A stretch of 64,000 bases of DNA from Diabrotica undecimpunctata (GCF_040954645.1 NC_092804.1:143787108-143851107), one strand, 5' to 3'; positions 47,970 through 59,349 are shown, counted from the stretch's first letter. The notes: generated by a model not told the origin, from the letters alone. Made by a program: numbers and translations.

Positions 47970-49260
47970 AGCAAAACATTATGGAATGCTCTAAAAGTTT
48001 TAGTGAACGTGGAAAACCTGTATTAATAGTAGAATCTTAAAAATTTACACGACATAAAGAGTTAAAAAGTGGAGATGTGCGATTCGCTCCTGTAAAGTTA
48101 AAATTTATACTGTGGGTGCAGAAAACTTGATTATGGGCAGTGAACTAGAACATACCCATGAAAAAAAAATTTTTAAATTAAGTAGGCAGATAGTGAGTGT
48201 TGGTGTTAAACGTAAAGCAACCGATGACATTTGTGAGAAGCCTTGCAAAGTAATACATTCTTAAGAAAAAATCCTGCCCAATTAAGTACTTTAACAGTCA
48301 AAGACATTTACTATATTCGTAAGACTATTTATAGGAACAGAAGAAAAACTCATAACGGTTTTACCAAAAAGTAGAACAGATGCTATTGCGTTTATAAAAA
48401 CAATGACTATTAAGACAATAATAGATGAAAACTTTGTTCATTACCGACGATATTGAAGAAATTATCGTGTTTTCGTGTCTAACAAATGTTACCATTTCTT
48501 GCAGTTGTTCACACATATATTGGAAAATGGTTGTTTATATTCCACTTGCTTTTTGTTTACTACCAAATAAGAAGGAATGTTCTTTTTAAACTTTTGCAAA
48601 TTAAATGCTTAAGTTTGGGATTAAATCTGAACTCAGAAATTATTCTGGCAGACTTTGACATAGCCCTTCACGATGCAATAAGAACAGTGTTCCCAAATTC
48701 CAAGATAGTAGGCTGCAGGTTTCATTTGCATGGTTCCGCAAAATTCAAAATCTGGGTCTCGTTCCTAAATTCAGAAACGAAAAAAGTAAAATTGGAAAAT
48801 GACTACGATATATTATATTTGGTTTACCATTCTTGAATCCATCGAAAGTAGGAGACTGTTTTGCTTGTGATTTTTCGGAAATACAACCCGAAAATAAACG
48901 TCTACAATTGTTTACTGACTATTTGGTGGACAATTATATTTCCGAAGAAGCCGTATTTCAGACTTGTTTATGGGCTGAACTCACCAATAGTATAAATGCA
49001 TGTGAATCTTTCCTTGCCAAATTTAATGCCAGTTTCTATTCGGCACATCCGTCAATTTTTCACTTTATTGAAGTTTTAAAACGATTTCAGACACTTATAT
49101 AAAAATGCAAAGTTATTTGTATGAAAATTCAAGAATACGTGACCCAACTGTGCGAATACGTAAGGAGTGTATATTTAAAAAAATAGACGAATATAAAAAT
49201 GGATCTATTTCAAGATTTGATTTTGTAAAATGTATAACATATTTTTATAAACGTTAAAAT
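47970..49260 (+). pseudogene. MULE transposase with N-terminal FLYWCH zinc finger, degraded
   Basis: At about 48005-48155 the frame reads GKPVLIVES.KFTRHKELKSGDVRFA, then SELEHTHE. This is a FLYWCH finger with its terminal HxH, though the Cys pair looks lost. MULE transposase follows: LSTLTVKDIYYIRKTIYRNRRKTH (about 48290), FITDDIEEIIVFSCLTNVT (about 48440), IILADFDIALHDAIRTVFPNSKIVGCRFHLHGSAK (about 48640-48750, the conserved DFExA...GCxFH segment), FLNPSKVGDCFACDF (about 48835), NACESFLAKFNASFY (about 49000) and a C-terminal VKCITYFY-like end. At least four frame changes and stops break it. FLYWCH-MULE proteins are widespread in insects; this copy cannot be functional. Confidence 0.83.
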
Positions 49261-51049
49261 ACTCGTTGTATGTACATTATTAGTAATACAGTTAATATTT
49301 TTTGTATACTGTTGAGTATTTCTATTTTCTATATACTTTTCAACATAGAATTTATGAGTGTACTTGGTTTTGTAAAATATTAATGAATTAAAAGGTACCT
49401 ATACAAAATATACACATATACACATTTTAATTGTTATAACCAGAAGAACTCGTAGCAATACCACATAAGAGAAAAAATATTTTATTTCTGTACTAAAAAA
49501 ATCCCAACGCTGACATGATATGATACTTTCATACTGATTCATAATTTTACGGGGACGAGTTCATGAATCTATTTTTATTTACCTGCTATTCTCGGGAATA
49601 CGAGTTGATTATGTTTCTTCAGGTAGGAGATTAACCAAATTGGTAATTTTAATACCGGAGACGAGATAATGCAGCTCCCATACCTCCAGGTAACTGATTC
49701 CAGCTTAGTAGCGTCTGTAAACTTACAACTAACTTTACGATCGGCTGTAATAGGGTACTTCCCCGCTAGATATGTAATATACTATTAATTAAATAACAAC
49801 TCCAGCACACTTGGTGTTCAATTATAAACATTTAGATATGCGATAGAAAAGGAAAGACTAAGATCAGTGGAGTTTTTATTTTGATGTGTGTGACTTGTGT
49901 CCGCTTGTGGACCTTATTTATATTTTGACAGTTAAAAGAGTACCAGTTGTGTTATGGCTTTATAGAAATAAACGTTAATTTGTATTTTTGTAAAAAGATT
50001 TCAGGATTAGAATTGTTAGACAAATTCGTTGTTACTCGTTTTAAAGTTTTGTATCATAATAAATCGGAAAAATATAAAGGTAACATATAGATGCAACTAT
50101 CGATGAATTTATATCTGCAAGATGATCTTATTTTAAATTCGAGTTAGTACTGTAGTTTACCATTTAAAATAAATTTGGCACAATTAAAAATGTCGTGGAA
50201 TGTGACTAATGCTACAAAAACGTGAATGGTTCTAAATAACAAAGTATAATTTAACTGTGTTACCATGCAAATTCAGACTAGGATCGATATTTGGCAAGAT
50301 TGAAAAGACAAACGTCCAAAAATAATGTTAATTGTTCATGAAAGTTGATATAATTACTAAATTTATATAAAAAGTTTTTCGTTAAAGAGGAGAGCATTTT
50401 ACGATTTCAAATTAATTTTTGGTTGCTTTAAAGTTAACTTTATAAAATAAAACATATATGTAGATATCTACTAGTTTTAAATTTACTTTAGTTGGCGTTA
50501 CTTGTTTTTAAGTACTGTAAAAAAAACATAAAATATCTTTTATTATCTGCCTGTCCGTTTCGGTTCTTTGTATGTATTATGTACACTTTTTGTTATATTA
50601 CATGTAGATTAGATTGATTCTGTTATCTATGCCTTTCTCAAGTTCAATATGGGGAGATCCCTTATGCTTGCCTATACCTGTTTACGTAAAGAACGAATAT
50701 GAAAACGTAAAAACCTCTAAAATACCGACAATAACATTTTAAACTCCTCTGCTTTAAAATGTAAAATATGTGTATGAAGTGTAATTAATTATCTTAGAAA
50801 CAGAAGATTTTTTTTTATTTCCAAGTAACAGAATAATTTATTTAATTTTGAGAACGATTTTTGGTGGAAATAAAAAAATCAAACATAAAGTATTTTTAAC
50901 AAAAATTGTGCAAAATTCTCATTAAATAGTTAAATAATTAATATACAAATGCAACAAGAAACTAATATAGTAGTAGAAAAAAATTCCAAACAATGTGCAA
51001 TTACAAATAACAGCGGTGAAAACCCACACTCGCTGATCTTTGAGCTCAA
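49261..51049. other. No recognisable gene
   Basis: A+T-rich. Partial similarity between GTCCCCG-type motifs at about 47810 and 49550 hints at MULE ends, but an extended inverted repeat could not be aligned by eye. Confidence 0.4.
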
Positions 51050-51550
51050 TCTTATTTGCACTGTAGCAAATACTCAAAAAAGTTTATTTGGACACTGCAT
51101 CTAAGGAATCAATTAGGAAAAATAAGAGACTTGTTTAAAACAAATGTCTTAATCCATGTAAAAAGAAAAGCTTTCAACCAGTGTGTTCTACCAGTCCTGA
51201 CATACGTAGCAGAAACCTTATTGAAAAGGACACAACATCAAATAGTGAGACCAATGCTTGGAATAAGCTTAAGAAATACACTAAGAAGCGAGGAAGTTCG
51301 TACACGAATATAAGTGGAAGACATTATTAAACGTATTACCAGGCAAAAATGGAGATGTGTGGGACATACTGCAAGAATGAAAGACGGCAGGTGGACAAAA
51401 AATTTGAGTGGAGACCATGAGCAGACAAGCGAAACCGGGGAAGACTCCCAACGCGATGGACCAACGATTTCAAAAGAATTGCGACCAATTGGATAGCAGA
51501 GATACAGAACAGAAATAGATGGAATTATTGACAAATCACGGCTGATTGAT
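51050..51550 (+). mobile_element. RTE-like LINE 3' end (family A) with GATGAC-type tail
   Basis: The frame reads LGKIRDLFKTNVLIHVKRKAFNQCVLPVLTY, MLGISLRNTLRSEEVRTR, then EDIIKRITRQKWRCVGHTARMKDGRWTK. It ends in a short GATGATGACGACGATGATGG tail at about 51544-51562. It is the same family as the interrupted copy at 23.4-25.2 kb, in opposite orientation. Confidence 0.83.
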
Positions 51551-51589
51551 GACGACGATGATGGTATTGTCGTACCCTGATCATTGGTG

Positions 51590-52660
51590 AGTTCAATGCT
51601 AAGATTGGTAAACGTTTAAACCATGAAGAAATACAAACAGACCCTTTCGGAAATGGCGAATGACACAATAGAGGAGGAGAGAAAAGGAGAGGAAAGGAGG
51701 ACTGTTTGCAATTGATTTCTACAAGAAATTACAAGGAAAGTGGATATGGTAAGTCCCAATACAAACACGAAAAACGAGATAGACTTCCTTCTTTCGTCTC
51801 ACAAATATATCGTAAAATATGTAACAGTTCTTAACAAATTCACAACTGATAGTGACCACCGACTAGTTAGAGCTAAAATATATATCAATACAAGTTTGAC
51901 TACACAGAAGAAACTACAAGGTAACAAATTACATATGTTCGACACAGCGAAATTATGAGGAGGTTAAAAGAAGTACAAGGAAACCATTCAGAAAGAACTG
52001 AGCGCAATAGATACAGCACAAACATATATCAAAGAATTAATACCGTCTTAACAAATATTCTATTGCTCAAGAAAACTATATTTCTAATACAACAAAAATG
52101 TTAATGAAAAAATGAAGAAAACTTATGGTGATAAGCAAAATAGGAAGTGCAGGCATTACAAAACTGAATAAAAAGGTGACAAAATATCACTAAAGCTCTT
52201 TAAATACGCCCTAGAGGATGTGTGTAAGACTCTAAATTGGCAAAAGAAAGGAATAAGAATAAATGAGGAATATATTAGCCATCTACGATACGTCGATGAT
52301 GTCTTCTTGGTAGGAAGTGAAGAAGAGGAGTTAAAGAATATGCTTTTGACACTAATAGACAAGCACGAAAAATCAGTCTTAGAATGAACTATGGAAAAAA
52401 ATGAGTTTCAGAGAATATCACAATAGAAATACAACATAATAAGATAGAACAGGTGTCAAACTATATATTTAGGACAAATCATACAATTTATCACATCAGA
52501 CTGAAGATAAAAGTCGAATAAGATAAGCATAGAAACAAAAAAAGTCGAACAGCATTTGGAAAGCTAGCATTCAAATTAATAAATCATAAATATCCGCAAC
52601 AACTAATCGTGGGAACCGTAATTTTCAATAGAACATAACCCTAAGATAGTAAGTATATAA
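51590..52660 (+). mobile_element. RTE-like LINE with endonuclease and RT pieces
   Basis: It begins with VGEFNAKIGK-like sequence (APE-type endonuclease, GDFNAKIG; about 51595). Then come VDMVSPNTNTKNEIDFLLSSHKYIV and TTDSDHRLVRAKI (about 51740-51890; the SDH motif is the conserved catalytic end of APE endonucleases). After a large deletion the RT resumes with GDKISLKLFKYALEDVCKTLNWQ and HLRYVDDVFLVGS (palm motif C as YVDD, about 52290). Stops are frequent. Confidence 0.82.
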
Positions 52661-53300
52661 TTTGATCATAAAGATGTACATAAATATCCTGAATCTCTCC
52701 TGACGAGAAAAGGAGAAACCAAATAGACTATGTCCTTATTGAAAGAAACACAATAGACCAGTGACGGATTGTAGAAGCTACAGGAGAGCAGATGCGGACA
52801 GTTACCATATACTGTCAATAGTCACGCTTAAGCAAGAAAACCAAGAAAATGAAAAAAAAACGGAAAAAATACCAGGTATAGCAGCTCCAAGACAAAAAGG
52901 TAGCAAAGTAGACCAAGGGAAGTAGATTAGGAATGGAAATAAATACAAACAGCAATGATACAAGCGGCAGACCTTAGCATTGAGAAAGCAGAAAAAGAAA
53001 AGAGAGAACACTGGTTTGATGAGTACTGCAAAAAAAACCTAACGCAAAGGAATTACGCAAAAATGGAAAATATTAGAATTAATACAGAAAAAGGTAAAGA
53101 GTATTATACAACAAAAACGAGAGAAGCTAAACGATTATGCAGACAAAAGAAAAGAAAATAGGAGAATACCAGGGAACAACAACAATCGATCAAATTGTTA
53201 TGCTTGTTATTACAAAACAACAGTTATGAACAAATCGTAGTTTTGCATAATATATGCTCTTTATTGATTTTAAACAGGCGTACGACTCCATCTGAAGAAA
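52661..53300 (+). mobile_element. Second RTE-like LINE fragment (endonuclease end to RT motif A)
   Basis: The + strand reads NQIDYVLIE-like RNRLCPY (about 52710), ...CRSYRRADADSYH (a decayed RGADxxSDH), then KKREHWFDEYCKKNLTQRNYAKMENI (about 52985-53085) and KEYYTTKTREAKRLCRQKKRK. It ends at LYALFIDFKQAYDSI (RT motif A, about 53250). It overlaps in content with the element just upstream, so it is a separate copy. It is truncated at its 3' end. Confidence 0.78.
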
Positions 53301-53559
53301 CGGACTATTTATTGTCACTCACGGAACCTTTTTTGATTGAGCTACCAAGCTACAAGTTAAAAGTTATTTAAAAATTTAGGAAAATCATACCCATATACAT
53401 TGCAATTTTCAATGTGTCTTTAAGGGTTTAAGAAACGATTTAAATAGTGTCGGCTCAAACCATACGGTTTGTGAACAGATTAAGCACCTGAGCTTAATGA
53501 GTCTCTTAGCATATATCTAATAGAATCACTTACAGTTAGTTTCAATTTAGTAATTCAAA
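53301..53559. other. Spacer between LINE fragments
   Basis: No recognisable sequence. Confidence 0.4.
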
Positions 53560-53770
53560 TTACATCTTCTTCTTCTTAACATGCCATACACCAAAGTGCG
53601 TAGGCGACTATCTCATTACTAGAATTCTGTTCTTGGCGGCGTGACACAGCTCGCCTGTATTGTGTATTCCTGTCCATTCTTTAATATTCCTTAACCAGGA
53701 TAATTGTTTGCGGCCGGCTCCTCTCCTACCTTCGATCTTCCCTTGTAGGATTAACTGTGGTATTTCATAT
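53560..53770 (-). mobile_element. RTE-like LINE 3' end
   Basis: On the - strand it decodes to ...LILQGKIEGRRGAGRKQLSWLRNIKEW and ends in the TTCTTCTTCTTAACATGCC-type 3' tail also seen at 19720 and 53885 (- strand sense reversed). A short 5'-truncated copy. Confidence 0.75.
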
Positions 53771-53884
53771 TACATATTGTTTTGGTTATTATTTAGTAAT
53801 ATACTAGTAACAAGATTCAATATTGTGATACCATTTCAGACTGATAAAACATATGAATGATAAAATATGAAATGTTCATAATTA

Positions 53885-54180
53885 ATTGTAGAACAGGATT
53901 CTTTCTTCTTGATGTGCCTATCCGTTATGAATGTTGGCGATCATCATGGCAATCTTGATTGAACCAGATTCTGAGGTTCTTTAACCAAGATGTTCTTCTT
54001 CTTCCTGGACCTCGTTTTCCAAATATTTTTCCTTGCAGGATGGCTTGAAGGAGAGCATATCTGGATTCATTTCGTATAATATGTCCGAAGAACTGTAACT
54101 TTCGGGATTTGATGGTGGTCAGTACCTCTCGGTTGTTTAATCATTCTTCTGAGTACCTCCTCATTTGTGACTCGGTGCAA
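53885..54180 (-). mobile_element. RTE-like LINE 3' end (family B)
   Basis: The - strand decodes to HIIRNESRYALLQAILQGKIFGKRGPGRRRTSWLKNLRIWF-like sequence with a short TTCTTCTTGATGTGCC-type 3' end. It is close in content to the nested copy at 24235-24673. 5'-truncated. Confidence 0.78.
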
Positions 54181-54726
54181 ATTATGCAGAACAGGATGCA
54201 TAAGACATATTTAAGAAAAGTGAACAGGTAAGTTAAAAACAAATCGCGGATGGCGGATAACATAACATGATAATTAACAGATGACGATAGAGTATATATT
54301 TTCAAAGGATGCGTGGTTAACAGTACTATGAAGATTTGAATTGAATTGAAATTTTCTCATACTAAAACAACGTAAATTCAAATTAATTAATTATTTTTCT
54401 TTGAGAGTTGTTAGCGACACCGTTTTAGCTATTCAATTAGTGATTAGTATTGCGGTAGAAAATTCTAAACTTTTATTATAGAACAGTTAATACCTATACA
54501 AGTACACTTTTATTTATTTAGTTTCAAGGTGAACTCTCATCGATCAAACAAACAGAAATCAAGTTAAAAAATCGTAAAATACTTCCCCTCATTCAAATAT
54601 TATCCACAAACGGTCATATTGTTTCTATTAAAATATTTAAATAATATCTAAGACCATATTACCTCTCCTAAAATTTCTGAATTCCAGTGATGAAATTTTA
54701 TAACACTTTGAAAATTGTTTAAAACA
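54181..54726 (-). other. RIC1 3' UTR and downstream flank
   Basis: On the - strand this follows the RIC1 stop. AATAAA-like sequence (TAAATAAATAAAA, about 54507-54520) lies about 210 bp after the stop codon and is a plausible polyadenylation signal. No other feature. Confidence 0.5.
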
Positions 54727-55057
54727 TTAGGAAATGACACACCCTGTGCTCTTAGGTGCAGAATTAATATCTATCATTTCTTTATTTTCTATCTTATCTA
54801 CATTTCCTGAGCTGCTGTCATCTAAAACGTCATTCTGAAGATGATTGCCAGTAGGGATCACCTTTTCTTTTATCGTTGTTTGTAAATTACCCCCATCTTG
54901 ATTCGAACTGGATTTGCGGGAACGCACCGGTTTTGGCGTTGTTACATTATTAGAAGCTACACCCTGTTGTTGAACTTGTTGGACTTTTACTTCCAAAATT
55001 CTTGTAAGGACGGAAATTTGATTATGTATTGCCAACATGAATGTAGAATATCCCAAG
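54727..55057 (-). CDS. RIC1: RIC1, last coding exon
   Basis: RIC1 pairs with RGP1 to activate Rab6 at the Golgi. On the - strand the exon follows acceptor TTTTTTAG. Its first base C completes TG|C (Cys) from the exon ending at 62601, giving NSECLGYSTFMLAIHNQISVL; the human protein, as I recall it, has STDCPGYKPFLNIIKPQLQKL at this place. A Gln-rich and then Ser/Asn-rich disordered tail follows. The protein ends GCVIS, a CaaX-type tetrapeptide; the human C terminus, from memory, is CSVS. Stop codon TAA at 54727-54729. Confidence 0.9.
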
Positions 55058-55504
55058 CTAAAAAAACAGTTTTAGTGAATACTGAACTAAAAATTAAATG
55101 TTCATATCGATGGTATAGTGCACAAATGTGGTAAGTACAAATTTTTAAGAAAATGATTTAAGTACACATAGTACATTATTTTGAACCAAAGTTTATTGTG
55201 CACAAAAGTGGTAAGTAAATAATGAACCGTGTAAGAAATACAAGTTGACATAATGTGTTAACTGCTAAATATAAGAAAAATTAAATGAACCAAATGTTGT
55301 ATGTGCCCTTACCACAAATGGTTTCTCTTCACTGTTCTAACATGAATGCTCCAATGTGGTAAGTATGGACATACCACATTTTGAAACACAAATTGGGAAC
55401 GCGGCCTTACAGAGTGAACTTGCCACTAGTGTAAGTAACAACGTATTTGCTCCGTTCCATTTTAATAAAGTTTAATATTATTTGAAGTCTAAAATAAGTG
55501 AAAT

Positions 55505-56437
55505 ATGAATAGTAGAGCACATCGTCTAGTACAACTTGCGTGTGAACAACAAAAAACAGGTAAGTGAAACTTAAAAACTAAGACATGGATCTTCATAACC
55601 TCTAAATTCGAAATTATATTATTTTAGAATTAAAAATATATTTATAAATACTAACATTTTTATTTATCTAAACATTGCAAAACAGATTGTATTGTGTTTT
55701 TTTTTTTGTTTCTAGCAGAATTATTAGATTTGAAGCCAACTACTGAACCATCTAGTCATATGGAGATACAGATAGTGGTAGTGAAGTAATTGCAACGAAT
55801 GATCAATATTGGACATTTCAGATGATAGTTCCTTAAGTTATCATCCTGAAACTAGTGAAGAGGACTCCGAGGAGTCTGATCATAAAGAAGGGCTTCAAAA
55901 TATTTTTGGTAAAATATGAAATTATTCTATTGTTTATTTTACTTTACTGTTCACTGTTTACTTTATTTTTGCCCATATTTTAATGTTACAATTTATTTAT
56001 TTATTTTAATTAGATAATAATAAAAATAATGAGAACAATGATGCACCTTCAGTACCTAGAATGAAAAGGCAAAGAAAAGCTCAGCCAGAAAACTGGAAAC
56101 GTAACAAAGCCAAACAGAATCGTATAAGTGGCCAGGAATATGTAAATAGGTCAGGAAAAATTGTTCCTATGAAAGGTGTTAAGAACACCAATTGTAGTAA
56201 ATGCCGGTAAGTTTTGACTTTCTATTTATTTCTTTTGGGTACTGATGGGTACTTTCTTTTGGGGAATGAACCAGAAAAACATTAAGTAGTGTCCAATCAT
56301 TACATAATTGTTATTATTATTTTAGATATAAATGCAATGCTAATTTTAATGAAGATCAGAGAAAAGTGTTATGTCAAGAATATTGGGGTTTGAGTGACAG
56401 TTGTAAGCAAAAACAGTATCTAGCATCTTTATTATAG
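55505..56437 (+). pseudogene. DUF7869-type transposon gene, 5' exons 1-4 (broken)
   Basis: Exon 1 55505-55559 (ATG; MNSRAHRLVQLACEQQKT; donor GGTAAGTG). Exon 2 55719-55908 (ELLDLKPTTEPSSH, then an acidic DTDSGSEV...YHPETSEEDSEESD stretch; two frameshifts). Exon 3 56014-56206 (basic RKAQPENWKRNKAKQNRISGQEYVN, SGKIVPMK, ending NCSKCR). Exon 4 56326-56437 (YKCNANFNEDQRKVLCQEYW ... KQKQYLASLL, stop TAG). Every boundary has GT/AG, and phases join correctly (G|AA, G|AT, CG|A). The Cys cluster CSKC...CxC looks metal-binding. The order (acidic tail, basic ENWKRNK, cysteine motif, KQxYL) is typical of the N-terminal half of this insect family. Confidence 0.78.
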
Positions 56438-57186
56438 TACATCCACTAATAATTTTCCAACATAAACATGTCACATTCTGGTATTAAAGAGACCGCCTTT
56501 CAAATCAAGGTTGTCAGACATATTTCCTAAAATTCCTAAGGTTATATTTAAAAAATATTCTCTATTCTCTATTCGTTATTATTTAATTGCTAGTCAACGA
56601 ACGACACTCTTAAAAAATGATATGAACATATTCCCAAAAAATATATCTATAAATTAATTAACTAGGTACTAATATTTCCATGGACTCTTCACTAATGAAT
56701 TAAAGCAACCGTGAACGTTTATATATTACTTATGCTCTAAGTAATTTTCGAATATCGGCAACATTGTAGTCTGGAGAGAATTTGGACCTTCGATATATCT
56801 TGACGTTGCCATGTTGGTGAATTTAGCGGTAATACTCTTATAGACATAATGATCGACTTTTAAGAAATCAGACATCTTTTAAGAATCCAAGTTCTCAAAA
56901 ACGGTTACAAGAATTGTATTATTTTTTTCCAAATTTCATTGATTTTATACCTTACCTGGAAACATGAAAAATTGCAGATATATTAATATGTTATATTAAA
57001 GTTACATTCAGTAATTTTAAACTCATGCATTATGACAACAGCGCAGCGCAAAGCGATAAATCGTAATCAACACCTGTGTGTCTGGATATGTGACACTCTA
57101 AAATATTCCTTTTTGCAACCAGATAACACAGGCGGAGGTTTATAAGGTATAAGATATAATTATAAGTAATATTATATTTTTCTAGA
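56438..57186. other. Sequence between broken exon 4 and the nested transposase ORF
   Basis: It presumably holds remaining exon 4 sequence, host-transposon intron, and the 5' part of the nested element. ATGTGACAC at about 57092 is inverted relative to GTGTCACAT at 58628. This is the only hint of terminal repeats for the nested element. Confidence 0.35.
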
Positions 57187-58560
57187 ATGGCATTTTGGAG
57201 ACCGTTTGAAACGAATGATCAAGATGCATCAACTTCTGTGTTATCAATAAATAATGACAATTATTTTAATGACAGCCCGGAATTAAAAAATAAAGATTTG
57301 CACGTACAATCCCAAAGAATAATTTTAAATATGTATGAGTGTTTGAAAAAAGAAAATATTGGGATGGCTGATAATGCAATTGTTTCGAGAATTCATATAT
57401 TAACAAAAATCGGGTATAAGACGATATATACAATTATTAAATTAGGCACTGTTACAGATCATTCCTTAAAACGAATGCGACCAAATAAAAAATTGGGTAG
57501 GATTGACACTGCTGCAAAAGACGTTATTCAACGAACAGTTTACAATTTTTACAAAGAAAATAGAGTGCCTACTTTAGAACTGATTCGTGAAAAATTGAGA
57601 GATTTCCCTGAATATAATTATACATCTTTGGAAACACTGCGCGAGATTTTGATAAGTTGTGGATTTAAATATAAGAAATTAGATAATCGAATGGTAATAA
57701 TGGAATCTCGGCGTATTGTTGAACTTCGACGAGAATATTTGAGTAAAATAAAACAGTATCGTAATTCAAACAGAAACATAATCTATTTAGACGAAACCTG
57801 GTTCGATACGCATGATGTTGTCAAGTACGGCTGGGTTGACAACACAAACAAGTGTGCGTTAAATACACCGTGTTCACGAGGAAAACGTGTTATTATTCTT
57901 CATGCCGGAAGCAAAGATGGTTTTGTATTTAATGCATTGCTATTGTCGGCCAAAAATATAACAAAGTCTTTTGCCGATTATCACGAAGATATGACAGCCG
58001 ATTTATTTGAAAAGTGGTTTGTTGAACAACTCTTGCCCAATATTCCGCCGAATTCAGTGATTGTTATGGATAATGCGTCGTATCATTCCCGCATATTAAA
58101 TAAAATACCTAATAATAACACGAAAAAGGACGAAATTTTAAAATTTATGCAACTTAAAAACATCACTGTTCCTAAAAAGATTCCAGTAAAGAAAGAATTA
58201 ATTAGAATGATCAAAAGTCGGAATTTTAAAAACGAATACGTTATTGACACCATTTGCAGCAGGCACGGCCATACTCTTTTGCGATTACCCCCATACTATT
58301 GCATTTTTAATCCAATTGGAATGGTTTGGGGTACCGTAAAAAAACGATTGCGAACATATAATCAGTCACTAACATTAAGCGCAGTGGCCATTGAGAATAT
58401 TCGAGAAGTAATTAGTGGCATTAATAGCGATGTGTGGAAAAATTGCGAAGCTCATGTTTTAAAAATAGAAAACGAATATCCTGTTTTACCGGCAATAGCA
58501 CCAATAGTTATCCAACCTGGGAACGATTCGACTTCAGAAGACTCTGACGATCCTTTTTAG
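57187..58560 (+). CDS. IS630/Tc1-superfamily transposase, intact 457-codon ORF, DD82 spacing, catalytic Glu replaced
   Basis: The uninterrupted ORF has an N-terminal helix-turn-helix-like region (about residues 43-85; ending GYKTIYTIIKLG) and a second one at about 110-165 (TSLETLREILISCGFKYKK). The DDE_3-type catalytic core has Asp202 in IIYLDETWFDTH and Asp295 in VIVMDNASYHS. NPIGMVW sits where NPIE(L/M)VW is expected. The gap from Asp295 to that position is 82 residues, with a Lys-rich insertion (about 305-360), matching a DD82E group I know as Sailor-like. The third acidic residue is Gly378 (GGA instead of GAA/GAG), so it should be catalytically dead despite no stop or frameshift. The C terminus is acidic (TSEDSDDPF). 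It sits inside the larger 55-62.5 kb transposon, sense to that gene and antisense to RIC1. Confidence 0.88.
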   Translation: MAFWRPFETNDQDASTSVLSINNDNYFNDSPELKNKDLHVQSQRIILNMYECLKKENIGMADNAIVSRIHILTKIGYKTIYTIIKLGTVTDHSLKRMRPNKKLGRIDTAAKDVIQRTVYNFYKENRVPTLELIREKLRDFPEYNYTSLETLREILISCGFKYKKLDNRMVIMESRRIVELRREYLSKIKQYRNSNRNIIYLDETWFDTHDVVKYGWVDNTNKCALNTPCSRGKRVIILHAGSKDGFVFNALLLSAKNITKSFADYHEDMTADLFEKWFVEQLLPNIPPNSVIVMDNASYHSRILNKIPNNNTKKDEILKFMQLKNITVPKKIPVKKELIRMIKSRNFKNEYVIDTICSRHGHTLLRLPPYYCIFNPIGMVWGTVKKRLRTYNQSLTLSAVAIENIREVISGINSDVWKNCEAHVLKIENEYPVLPAIAPIVIQPGNDSTSEDSDDPF

Positions 58561-59204
58561 TCCTTCTAATTAATTTCTTTACAGCTATCGCGATGCATCT
58601 TGAACACTAGTATTCATTATTATACAGTGTGTCACATTTAAGATGAAAACACCTCTATATATCAGCTATCAAAATACATACAGATTTAAAATTTTGCACA
58701 GTCATACATGTTGATAGTGCACATTTTTTTAAGATAGTGATCTGAAATTTTAATTTTAAACGCGGCTTACTGCGAATCCACAAACAGGGTAAATTTTCGA
58801 TATTTTGCTTCGCGTTAGAGAAATCGGAAAAACTTATTTGGAAAAGTTGTTCCACTTATTGTAACCGCACATACCAAATTTCATGACAAAATTCGCAATT
58901 TTAGTTTTTCAGTATTATTTGTAATCTCGATCATAAATCTACAATTGATGCATCTCGGGACAGCCAACTGTCCGTTTTAGAATCCTGACTACAATTGAAG
59001 ATCTTATTTCCAAAGTGTCTTAAATCCATATAATGAAATCCATGAAATTACAGATTTTCATACAAATTTAACATACAAATTATACAATTTTCATATGCAC
59101 TTTTAAATAAATAAGAAGTTGTTTTGGTACATATAACTTTATTCTAGACTTTAGACTCTAAGAAGAAATCTATAAAGTTTAAAAAAAGAAAATTAAATCT
59201 TATC

Positions 59205-59208
<4 letters not shown>

Positions 59209-59278
<70 letters not shown>
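59209..59278. repeat. (AT)n microsatellite, about 70 bp
   Basis: An AT run about 70 bp downstream (in - sense) of hammerhead-like copy 3. Confidence 0.97.
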
Positions 59279-59282
<4 letters not shown>

Positions 59283-59349
59283 GGGTTGAGGTTAATTGGG
59301 TATACAGCTGATTAAAAGCCAAGTGTACTCTGTTTAACAATTCATTATA

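Noticed and set aside
47780..49790. GTCCCCG-containing segments as TIRs of the MULE
   Set aside because: Only about 9 bp match between candidates; no extended inverted alignment or target duplication could be shown.
54898..55134. + strand 78-codon frame over the last RIC1 exon
   Set aside because: It overlaps the RIC1 exon and the transposon TIR and has no motif.
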